Below, piece after piece: positions 1 through 4,952 of a DNA stretch of 5,188 nt. The notes beneath the pieces are model-generated. The model was not told the DNA's origin, made no database searches, and saw only the letters and a list, made by a program, of their open reading frames with translations. Every line of letters starts with the position of its first letter. Position 1 is the stretch's first letter. The translations under genes were made by a program, and so were the position numbers. Origin of the DNA: an uncultured Rhizobiaceae group bacterium (lineage in GTDB: Bacteria; Pseudomonadota; Alphaproteobacteria; Rhizobiales; Rhizobiaceae); the NCBI GenBank assembly GCA_937923355.1, contig CALAIO010000164.1:1-5188 (forward strand), in the 5' to 3' direction.

Positions 1-1
1 G

Positions 2-577
2 CAGCGCGATACATTTGATGTGGCATCCAACTGGAAGGTGCTGGTTGATAATTTCCTTGAATGTTATCACTGCGCACCTGCACACAGGGATTTTGTTGAT
101 CTTGTTAATATGGATTCTTATCGCACCATCACCCACAAGCGTTATTCATCTCAATGTGCTGCTGCTCCCAATACAACCAGCTCTACTGCCTTTAGTTTTG
201 AACCCGGTGACGTAGACTTTGGCTATGCGGGATTTTTCGTTTGGCCGAACATTACAATCTGGCTTTATCCGGGTGAGGCCAATATGTCGGTTTTACAAAT
301 GAACCCAAGCGAACCCGAACGCACGATAGAATATCAAGACTGGTTTACCAAGGGCGGTAAGCTTTCGCCTCAACTCAAAGAAGCCGCCGACTACCAAAAA
401 GACGTGCTGCAACCCGAAGACATCAAACTCTGCGAAAGCGTTCAACAAGGCCTCCACTCAAAGAGCTATAATCAAGGGCGCTTTATCGTTGATGAAGGCC
501 GAACGGAATTAAGCGAACATGCGGTTCATCATTTTCAATCCATGGTCGCCAGTGCTTTGGGTGTGGATTTGGGGTAG
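2..577 (+). CDS. Rieske non-heme iron oxygenase alpha subunit, C-terminal part (quaternary-amine oxygenase-like), 5' partial
   Basis: The frame is open from base 2, so the GTG at 20 is an internal Val and the gene starts outside the window. About 191 C-terminal residues are visible. The fragment begins QRDTFDVASNWKVLVDNFLE, the start of the catalytic domain of ring-hydroxylating oxygenase alpha subunits. Counting from base 2, the mononuclear iron ligands are His23 and His28 in ECYHCAPAH and Asp140 in QPEDIKLCESVQ. The tail, SEHAVHHF, is typical of the family. The Rieske [2Fe-2S] domain (CxH...CxxH) must lie upstream. The bridging position is Glu20 (LECYH) where classical aromatic dioxygenases have Asp. 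Glu is known from carnitine monooxygenase CntA and relatives acting on betaines, so an N-demethylase or C-N-cleaving enzyme for a quaternary amine is more likely than an arene dioxygenase. The reductase partner is not in view. The family call is secure; the substrate is inferred. Confidence 0.9.
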   Translation, partial: QRDTFDVASNWKVLVDNFLECYHCAPAHRDFVDLVNMDSYRTITHKRYSSQCAAAPNTTSSTAFSFEPGDVDFGYAGFFVWPNITIWLYPGEANMSVLQMNPSEPERTIEYQDWFTKGGKLSPQLKEAADYQKDVLQPEDIKLCESVQQGLHSKSYNQGRFIVDEGRTELSEHAVHHFQSMVASALGVDLG

Positions 578-587
578 GATTGGATGA

Positions 588-603
588 TGGCAGGTGTGTG
601 CCA
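588..603 (+). other. small hairpin just after the Rieske oxygenase gene
   Basis: TGGCA and TGCCA pair as a 5-bp stem around a 6-base loop, starting 11 bases after the oxygenase stop codon. The following bases (GGAGCGACC) contain no T-run, so this is not a canonical intrinsic terminator. It may mark the 3' end of the transcript or be chance. Confidence 0.25.
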
Positions 604-654
604 GGAGCGACCACGCTAAGAATTTAGTTGAATGGCTACTTTGAAGCAAAAGTT

Positions 655-670
655 ACAATTTTTGAATTGT
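655..670. terminator. weak AT-rich inverted repeat between convergent genes
   Basis: ACAATT and AATTGT form a 6-bp stem around TTTG, immediately past the stop codon of the minus-strand CPCC gene and between two convergent genes. A bidirectional terminator would be expected here. However, the stem has a single G/C pair and no long T-run follows on either strand, so this is a weak candidate only. Confidence 0.2.
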
Positions 671-674
671 TGTT

Positions 675-1019
675 CTATCGCTGCTTCTCAATCAAGTCGT
701 CTAAAACCTTAGAGTTTATCTCAATGTCTCTTTGAATCACGCTGAAAACATATTCAAGCAACTGCTGACGCGGTCTACTAGGTTTTTCTACGACTTCAAT
801 ACCTTTACCATAATCATACATATGACCATGTTTTTTGAAGTTCAAACGTGCATCAGATAATGCATATTTACCATTTGGTCCACCAAAGACTTTTGAAGCA
901 TTGTTTTCGTCCTGACCATCATCTTCCCACCAACAAATAGTGCAGATTTCATACATCGCCCTATTTGATAAAGTGGGAAAACCACAGCAAGGACACATTT
1001 GTTTTTCTTTATCAGACAT
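675..1019 (-). CDS. CPCC-family cysteine-rich small protein
   Basis: This 114-residue protein matches the Cys_rich_CPCC domain family by eye. Near the N-terminus is CPCCGFPTL (Cys9, Cys11, Cys12), then ICTICWWEDDGQD with Cys26 and Cys29, then an acidic/Asn stretch and GGPNGKYALSDARLNF (about 47-61). The two cysteine clusters look like a zinc-ribbon metal site, which is an inference. The C-terminal half (about 82-114) is charged and probably helical. There is no signal peptide or membrane segment, so it should be cytoplasmic. To my knowledge the family has no settled function; members are often small lone genes in variable regions. The ATG has only a weak ribosome site. It lies 115 bases downstream of the NlpC/P60 gene on the same strand and converges on the oxygenase gene. 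Bases 721-960 count to 92 G/C of 240 (38 %), well below neighbouring genes, which suggests transfer. Confidence 0.8.
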   Translation of the reverse strand: MSDKEKQMCPCCGFPTLSNRAMYEICTICWWEDDGQDENNASKVFGGPNGKYALSDARLNFKKHGHMYDYGKGIEVVEKPSRPRQQLLEYVFSVIQRDIEINSKVLDDLIEKQR

Positions 1020-1087
1020 GGCCTGAAAATATACCAGTTATAAAACGATATCTAGTGCTGCTTTGTTCACATAACTGCAATCCACTT

Positions 1088-1099
1088 TTAAAGCTTTAA
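1088..1099. repeat. 12-bp perfect palindrome in the 115-bp gap between the CPCC and NlpC/P60 genes
   Basis: TTAAAGCTTTAA reads the same on both strands. It lies downstream of the NlpC/P60 stop and about 70 bases upstream of the CPCC start, so it could be an operator for the CPCC gene. AT-rich DNA makes such palindromes fairly common, and there is no loop or T-run to make it a terminator. The rest of the gap (1020-1134) shows no clear promoter or RNA. Confidence 0.2.
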
Positions 1100-1134
1100 T
1101 GACTACATTGGGTCACAAGCAATCATAACCTTCC

Positions 1135-1986
1135 TCAAACCCGCCTAACCCCAATAGGTTTTTCATATAAATAGGCTATGCGTTCTATCGCTGGCAGGAG
1201 TGGTTCTGAGTTCACGTCCATGCTGTTGCCGTTGGCGTGGAGGAGTAGCCCATCTCCTTGAGCGATGCCTACGTGGCCGCGCCAGAAGATCAGGTCGCCT
1301 CTTTGTACGTTTTCGAAGTTTTCACCTGCATCAATTTCTTTGCCAATTGTTGCGGCCTGCATGTCTGAATCTCGAAGCACGTTTTGACCGCACATGAACA
1401 TTGCGAGCTTCACTAAGCCTGAGCAGTCTATGCCGAATGCGGTTGTGCCTGCCCATAGGTATGGGGTTCGCATCAGCGTTTCTGCGACTGCTACATAATC
1501 GCTTTCGTGATGATTGATTGGGCGAATGTGTTTGGCGATGACGGCTTCGCCTGTTTCCAAGATTTTATAATCCGTGCCGCGTCTTGTCTCTTCGCCCACG
1601 ACCACAAGTCCTGTCCCCATGGAGCGCATGCCCTTGTGGGGGAATTTCATATCTGCTTCCGGATAAAGAAAAGTGCGTGGTACGGATACCAGATGGGTAA
1701 TCGGGCTGTAATCATATTCAAGCGTTTTTGCTTCCAGCCAGCCCACATATTGATCGCGGTCTGCTTGCACCAATGCCCAGTCGCCTTTTTGATCAAAGAC
1801 CTTCACATCTTCACCAAACATCAACTGCGTATCAATTGCGCAATCCCTTTTTGGCTTTGCACGCAGTTCTGTAAATGCAACTTTAATGCGGGCAGGCTTC
1901 CCTTTAGCGGAAATCTTATTGCCGTTCTCATCCAAGATATTAAGGCGACGATCCAGCGGATTTAGGGTTTGGAGTTTAGAAGTCAT
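1135..1986 (-). CDS. NlpC/P60 (C40) cysteine peptidase with N-terminal bacterial SH3-like domains
   Basis: The product is 283 residues. A basic leader of about 30 residues without a hydrophobic core is followed by a bacterial SH3-like region (about 33-92, including FTELRAKP and YVGWLEAKTLE). A second SH3-like segment spans about 97-157, and the NlpC/P60 domain about 163-283. Catalytic Cys188 lies in FGIDCSGLV, His238 in RGHVGIA, and the polar third residue is probably His250 in LLLHANGN. Tyr176 in PYLWAG matches the usual Y-x-W-G/A-G motif. Such enzymes cleave gamma-D-Glu to diamino-acid bonds in cell-wall stem peptides, and SH3 domains hold the substrate. With no visible signal peptide, a cytoplasmic role in recycling or turnover of murein peptides is plausible but inferred. 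The ATG overlaps the marR stop as ATGA, with a modest GGAAA site before it, so translation is probably coupled to marR. The aminopeptidase gene upstream fits a shared peptide-degradation role. Confidence 0.92.
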   Translation of the reverse strand: MTSKLQTLNPLDRRLNILDENGNKISAKGKPARIKVAFTELRAKPKRDCAIDTQLMFGEDVKVFDQKGDWALVQADRDQYVGWLEAKTLEYDYSPITHLVSVPRTFLYPEADMKFPHKGMRSMGTGLVVVGEETRRGTDYKILETGEAVIAKHIRPINHHESDYVAVAETLMRTPYLWAGTTAFGIDCSGLVKLAMFMCGQNVLRDSDMQAATIGKEIDAGENFENVQRGDLIFWRGHVGIAQGDGLLLHANGNSMDVNSEPLLPAIERIAYLYEKPIGVRRV

Positions 1987-2333
1987 GAAATCGTTTCCGC
2001 TTTTGCAGATATTAAATCTGCCAGTTTTTCCAAATAAAGTGCGCCTTCCACCGTTCGGCTGATGATGACATTACGCTTGTCGTTTTCATCGCGCCTGCGA
2101 GTAACTAAATTCATTCGCCCCATGGTATCAAGCGCTCGCGTAATTACAGGTTTTGTGACGCCCAGATGAGCAGCAAGACCTCTAACCGTGTGAGGTGGCG
2201 TTTCCAGATAGACAATCAGCAGAATTGCCATTTGTCTTTGGGTTAAATCCTTATCCCCGTCCTGCACGAGCGCGACACCGACTTGATGCCAGAGCTTTAA
2301 TGCTTGTCCAGGATTGATGTTCAGATGCGCCAT
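1983..2333 (-). CDS. MarR-type winged-helix transcriptional regulator (short form)
   Basis: This is a 116-residue DNA-binding protein. The MarR pattern is clear: helices at about 8-45 (LTQRQMAILLIVYLE), helix-turn-helix at about 48-74 (VRGLAAHLGVTKPVITRALD), then the basic wing RRRDENDKRNVIISRT (about 79-94) with the conserved Asp-Lys-Arg, and a last helix used for dimerisation. It is shorter than typical 140-150-residue MarR proteins, mainly at the ends. The ATG at 2333 is supported by an in-frame TGA upstream, at 2349-2351. The ribosome site is weak. The gene sits 32 bases after the aminopeptidase stop and overlaps the NlpC/P60 start by four bases, so it is an internal operon gene. A perfect palindrome just upstream is a candidate binding site, suggesting autoregulation. 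The ligand is unknown. Confidence 0.9.
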   Translation of the reverse strand: MAHLNINPGQALKLWHQVGVALVQDGDKDLTQRQMAILLIVYLETPPHTVRGLAAHLGVTKPVITRALDTMGRMNLVTRRRDENDKRNVIISRTVEGALYLEKLADLISAKAETIS

Positions 2334-2350
2334 GCACCAAGTGTAACTTC

Positions 2351-2366
2351 ATTTCGTTAACGAAAT
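2351..2366. promoter_or_regulatory. 16-bp perfect palindrome, candidate MarR operator
   Basis: ATTTCGTTAACGAAAT is a perfect inverted repeat. It fills much of the 32-base gap between the aminopeptidase stop and the marR start and touches that stop codon. Its size and symmetry fit the operator of a MarR dimer, and its position fits an internal, self-regulated promoter. No T-run follows on the minus strand, so it is a poor terminator. The half-site TTAACGAA recurs at 3752-3759, upstream of the aminopeptidase gene. Confidence 0.5.
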
Positions 2367-3715
2367 CAATTCCAGTATTTATTTTTGATCACCTCAAAGA
2401 GTGTGCGAATGCCTTGCGCTTCACCGCCGACCGGCATCCATGGTTTGGCTGTTGGTGTCCAACCGTAGATATCAAAATGTGCCCAGGATTTTGCATTTTC
2501 TACAAAGCGAGACAAGAATAATGCTGCCGTAATCGATCCTGCAAATCCACCTGTAGAAATATGGTTCACATCAGCAACTTTTGACGAGAGCATTTTTTGA
2601 TAAGGGTCCCAAAGTGGCATATGCCAGAGCGGGTCGAAGATATCCATTGAGGTTTCTGAAATAGCAGATGCCAGTTCATTGTCATCTGTATAAAATGGCG
2701 GCAGGTCTGGCCCAAGCGCCACACGGGCTGCACCTGTCAGCGTCGCCATATCGATCATCAGATCGGGTTTTTCTTCATCTCCCAGTGCAAGCGCATCGCC
2801 CAGGATCAATCGCCCTTCTGCATCCGTATTGCCAATCTCAACCGAGATGCCTTTGCGACTTGGCAAAATATCCCCCGGTCTAAAGGCATTGCCAGAGATT
2901 GCGTTTTCTACGGCTGGCACAAGCAGGCGCAGACGAACTGGCAATTTTGCATCCATAATCATTTGAGCCAGTGCGATTGTATTGGCAGCGCCGCCCATAT
3001 CTTTTTTCATCAAGGCCATGGAATTCCCAGGCTTGATGTTCAACCCACCGCTATCAAAAATAACGCCCTTCCCCACAAGCGTAACTTTTGGATGTTTGGC
3101 ATTACCCCATTTGAGATCAATTAATCTTGGTGCATCGACGCTGGCGCGTCCTACTGCGTGTATCATCGGGAAGTTCTTTTTCAAAAGCGCATCGCCTTTG
3201 ATGACCGAGACTTGTGCTTTGAACTTGCGACCAATGGTACGGATTACCTTTTCCAGTTCATCAGGCCCCATATCATTGGCAGGTGTATTAATAAGATCGC
3301 GCGCCAGGTAACTTGCCTCTACTTCGCGCACAAGACTTTCACCATCGACGCCTTCGGGCAAAACAAGATTTGCACCTTGTGATTTTCTATTATTGTAGTT
3401 TGCAAACCGATAGGCGCCTAACATCCAACCCAGAGACGTTAGATGCGGATCATCCAATTTCCCTTTAAAATGATAATTGCCACCAGGCAGACTGGATGAA
3501 AGCTTGCCTGAGTCCATTGGCTGATCGCTATTGCCAAACAGAACGCTCGACAAATTACCCTTGGCATCTGAACACAACAGGATACGTCCCGATTGCCCTT
3601 GAAAGCCATTAGACTTTGCCCATGCTTTTTGTTCTGACGATAATGATTTTGTGTCACTTAAAACGTGGATCGGAACAGATTTTGATTTTGGCTCGGCGAT
3701 TGGCAAGTGTTGCAT
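2366..3715 (-). CDS. M17 family leucyl aminopeptidase
   Basis: The enzyme has 449 residues and removes N-terminal amino acids from peptides with two metal ions, usually Zn or Mn. A variable N-terminal domain (about 1-130) precedes the catalytic domain (about 135-449). By comparison with E. coli PepA, the metal ligands are Lys216 and Asp221 in LVGKGVIFDSGG, Asp239 in MKKDMGGAA, and Asp298 and Glu300 in the family signature NTDAEGRL. Catalytic Lys228 and Arg302 are also present, so the protein looks fully active. No signal peptide is seen, which implies the cytoplasm. The ATG is preceded by GGAG at a 6-base spacing. It is the first gene of a minus-strand set with marR and the NlpC/P60 hydrolase, and it diverges from the TPR lipoprotein gene. 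A role in peptide turnover is secure; a specific link to murein peptides is inferred from the neighbour. Confidence 0.95.
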   Translation of the reverse strand: MQHLPIAEPKSKSVPIHVLSDTKSLSSEQKAWAKSNGFQGQSGRILLCSDAKGNLSSVLFGNSDQPMDSGKLSSSLPGGNYHFKGKLDDPHLTSLGWMLGAYRFANYNNRKSQGANLVLPEGVDGESLVREVEASYLARDLINTPANDMGPDELEKVIRTIGRKFKAQVSVIKGDALLKKNFPMIHAVGRASVDAPRLIDLKWGNAKHPKVTLVGKGVIFDSGGLNIKPGNSMALMKKDMGGAANTIALAQMIMDAKLPVRLRLLVPAVENAISGNAFRPGDILPSRKGISVEIGNTDAEGRLILGDALALGDEEKPDLMIDMATLTGAARVALGPDLPPFYTDDNELASAISETSMDIFDPLWHMPLWDPYQKMLSSKVADVNHISTGGFAGSITAALFLSRFVENAKSWAHFDIYGWTPTAKPWMPVGGEAQGIRTLFEVIKNKYWN

Positions 3716-3839
3716 ATTTTTCTCCAGCTACTCTGCTTCCGCATTCAGAAATTAACGAAGCATTAGGGTTAACAGATTACTTATAAAAGAATCAGTTTTT
3801 CTTAATATTACCCGTGTGAGTTGAAAGCGACAGAGTACC
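3716..3839. promoter_or_regulatory. divergent promoter region between the aminopeptidase and TPR lipoprotein genes
   Basis: These 124 AT-rich bases must carry the starts of two divergent transcripts. No strong sigma-70-type -35/-10 pair stands out. TAATAT at 3803-3808 is a possible -10 for the plus-strand gene, but its -35 is poor. The minus-strand gene has a good Shine-Dalgarno sequence (GGAGA, bases 3725-3721). The region contains several TTAA sequences, described separately. Confidence 0.55.
3752..3773. promoter_or_regulatory. CtrA-box-like TTAA-N7-TTAG with an adjacent TTAAC
   Basis: TTAA (3752-3755), seven bases, then TTAG (3763-3766) match the alphaproteobacterial CtrA consensus TTAA-N7-TTAA at seven of eight fixed positions. 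Another TTAAC follows at 3769. CtrA controls cell-cycle and pilus genes, and the gene to the right encodes a TadD-like protein, so the location fits. The match is imperfect and AT-rich DNA yields such matches by chance. The same bases also contain the half-site of the marR palindrome. Confidence 0.35.
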
Positions 3840-4649
3840 ATGCAGAAAAAAACGACAAACAGACCTTCAGCATTAGCAATTCTTACCATTGCGTGTACTT
3901 TAGCAATTTCTGCCTGTGCAAAAGATCCTCGATCAACGGGGTCAATTCGTGGCCTTAACAAGCCGATCGAACAAATGTCAGTGCCTGAACTTCAACAGGC
4001 TGCAAATGTTTTGGGTAGTCAATATGATAGAAACCCAGCAAGCAAACCTATTGGTGTTAAATACGCCAGCGTGTTGCGCTCTACGGGCCGTAACGAACAA
4101 GCGTTGGCTGTGATGCAACAGGTTGTGATCAAACATCCTGAGGATAATCAGGTCCTTTCAGAATATGGTAAAGCGCTAGCTGCCACAGGTAATTTCAAAA
4201 AAGCACTTAAAGTTATTCAACGCGCTCAGCGGCCTGATCGCCCGGACTGGCGTTTGTTTTCTGCGCAAGGTGCAATTCTGGACCAGCTCGACCAATCACA
4301 AGCAGCTCGCGTACAATACCGCAAAGCGCTGGATATTGTGCCGAACGAGCCATCGGTGCTTTCAAACCTTGGCATGTCATATGTTCTAACTGGCGATCTT
4401 CGCGGTGCAGAAACATACCTGCGCCGTGCAATTCAACATCCAAGAGCAGATAGCCGTGTTCGTCAAAACCTGGCTTTGGTGATCGGCCTTCAAGGTAATT
4501 TCCAGGAAGCTGAAAAAGTAGCACGTGGCGAACTTAGCCAGGCTGCGGCAGATGAGAACATCAAGTTTCTTCGCCAGATGCTATCACAGCAATCTGCATG
4601 GAACCTGCTCAAAAACACAGATGGCGAAAGTGCTTCTGCAGCGCAATAA
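3840..4649 (+). CDS. TadD-like tetratricopeptide-repeat lipoprotein
   Basis: The 269-residue product has a lipoprotein signal: a basic start (MQKKTTNR), a hydrophobic core at about 11-23, and the lipobox ISAC with lipidated Cys26. The mature protein should sit on the periplasmic side of a membrane. From about residue 71 to 235 there are roughly five TPR units, for example VLRSTGRNEQALAVMQQVV, EYGKALAATGNFKKALKVIQ, NLGMSYVLTGDLRGAETYLR and LALVIGLQGNFQEAEKVARG. The tail (FLRQMLSQQSAW) recalls TadD proteins of Flp/Tad pilus systems in alphaproteobacteria. TadD is thought to help assembly of the outer-membrane secretin. No other tad/cpa gene is in view, so this may be an orphan paralogue with a general envelope scaffolding role. 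The ATG is chosen because the signal peptide begins there; the only ribosome site is weak (GAG at 3833). Confidence 0.85.
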   Translation: MQKKTTNRPSALAILTIACTLAISACAKDPRSTGSIRGLNKPIEQMSVPELQQAANVLGSQYDRNPASKPIGVKYASVLRSTGRNEQALAVMQQVVIKHPEDNQVLSEYGKALAATGNFKKALKVIQRAQRPDRPDWRLFSAQGAILDQLDQSQAARVQYRKALDIVPNEPSVLSNLGMSYVLTGDLRGAETYLRRAIQHPRADSRVRQNLALVIGLQGNFQEAEKVARGELSQAAADENIKFLRQMLSQQSAWNLLKNTDGESASAAQ

Positions 4650-4665
4650 AAAGCTTTCTATTTAT

Positions 4666-4694
4666 AATCATCTAAATCCTGAATTTGGGTGATT
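4666..4694 (+). terminator. 12-bp hairpin, candidate terminator of the TPR lipoprotein gene
   Basis: Bases 4666-4677 pair completely with 4683-4694 (12 pairs, including two G-T wobbles) around the loop CCTGA, beginning 17 bases after the stop codon. The following sequence is pyrimidine-rich (GCTTCTCTC) but not a clean T-run. On the minus strand the hairpin is followed by a run of T (AAGCTTTTT), after a gap. It separates the lipoprotein gene from the riboswitch unit. Confidence 0.5.
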
Positions 4695-4719
4695 GCTTCT
4701 CTCATTCACATACTATATC
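4693..4719 (+). promoter_or_regulatory. possible promoter of the riboswitch-ribH2 transcript
   Basis: TTGCTT (4693-4698) could act as -35. TATATC (4714-4719), or TATCTG two bases further on with a 17-base spacing, could act as -10. Transcription would then start close to the first riboswitch helix at 4727, as expected for a leader of this type. The elements are weak matches, and the -35 overlaps the end of the upstream hairpin. Confidence 0.35.
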
Positions 4720-4726
4720 TGTGTGC

Positions 4727-4867
4727 CGTTCTCAGGGCGGGGTGAAACTCCCCACCGGCGGTAGATAGTATTTCCTATAAGCCCGCGAGCGCTTCTTTTT
4801 AACAAGAAGGTCAGCAGATCAGGTCAAATTCCTGAGCCGACGGTTATAGTCCGGATGATAGAGAACG
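4727..4867 (+). promoter_or_regulatory. FMN riboswitch (RFN element)
   Basis: The RNA leader binds flavin mononucleotide and turns down riboflavin genes when FMN is plentiful. Helix P1 is CGTTCTC (4727-4733) with GAGAACG (4861-4867). The conserved blocks follow in order: AGGGCGGGGTGAAA from 4734, CCACCGGCGGTAGAT from 4752, GCCCGCGAGCGC at 4781, GGTCAGCAGATC at 4809, and GAGCCGACGGTTATAGTCC with GGATG up to 4857. The variable arm is a hairpin, CTTCTT (4792-4797) with AAGAAG (4804-4809). One conserved arm reads AGGTCAAATTCCT where many RFNs have GGTGAAATTCC, a small variation. It lies 85 bases upstream of ribH2, the expected target. Confidence 0.97.
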
Positions 4868-4868
4868 T

Positions 4869-4905
4869 ACGAGATCTAATTAAGCACAGCTGTGTTTATT
4901 CTCGT
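4869..4905 (+). other. leader hairpin between the FMN aptamer and the ribosome site
   Basis: ACGAGA (4869-4874) can pair with TCTCGT (4900-4905). Inside lies a second stem, bases 4882-4887 with 4892-4897, which contains the perfect palindrome CACAGCTGTG. Bases 4903-4907 (CGTTC) could instead pair with GAACG of the P1 3' strand, giving a possible link between aptamer folding and the downstream sequence. The only following T-rich stretch is short, so a terminator is unlikely. This is inferred from base pairing alone. Confidence 0.4.
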
Positions 4906-4910
4906 TCGTG

Positions 4911-4946
4911 ATCGCCTTGGTGACGTGTCTTGTTACATAAGGAGAT
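4911..4946 (+). promoter_or_regulatory. hairpin that can mask the ribH2 Shine-Dalgarno sequence
   Basis: Bases 4911-4918 (ATCGCCTT) can pair with 4939-4946 (AAGGAGAT), broken only by one G-A mismatch. An inner stem, 4920-4924 with 4932-4936, closes a 7-base loop. The 3' arm contains the whole Shine-Dalgarno sequence AAGGAG (4939-4944), which stands 8 bases before the ATG. This is the expected OFF structure for a riboswitch that controls translation, and no good intrinsic terminator is seen in the leader. Confidence 0.5.
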
Positions 4947-4952
4947 TTACTC

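Noticed and set aside
20..22. GTG at 20 as the start of the oxygenase gene
   Set aside because: The frame is open to the window edge and the residues before it (QRDTFD) fit the family, so the codon is an internal Val.
1507..1965. 152-codon plus-strand open frame opposite the NlpC/P60 gene
   Set aside because: It lies wholly within a gene with clear catalytic motifs on the other strand, and its translation resembles no family I know.
2355..2366. Palindrome before marR as the intrinsic terminator of the aminopeptidase gene
   Set aside because: On the minus strand it is followed by GAAGTTAC, with no T-run, and the genes are otherwise tightly packed.
2982..3311. 109-codon plus-strand open frame opposite the aminopeptidase gene
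   Set aside because: It is antisense to conserved M17 sequence with intact active-site residues, so it is a shadow frame.
4213..4524. 103-codon minus-strand open frame opposite the TPR lipoprotein gene
   Set aside because: The plus strand encodes a signal peptide and regular TPR units, and the antisense frame has no recognisable features.
4882..4900. Hairpin with GTTTATT after it as the riboswitch terminator
   Set aside because: The stem is short with a small loop and the T-run is broken early, so the SD-masking fold further on is the better expression platform.
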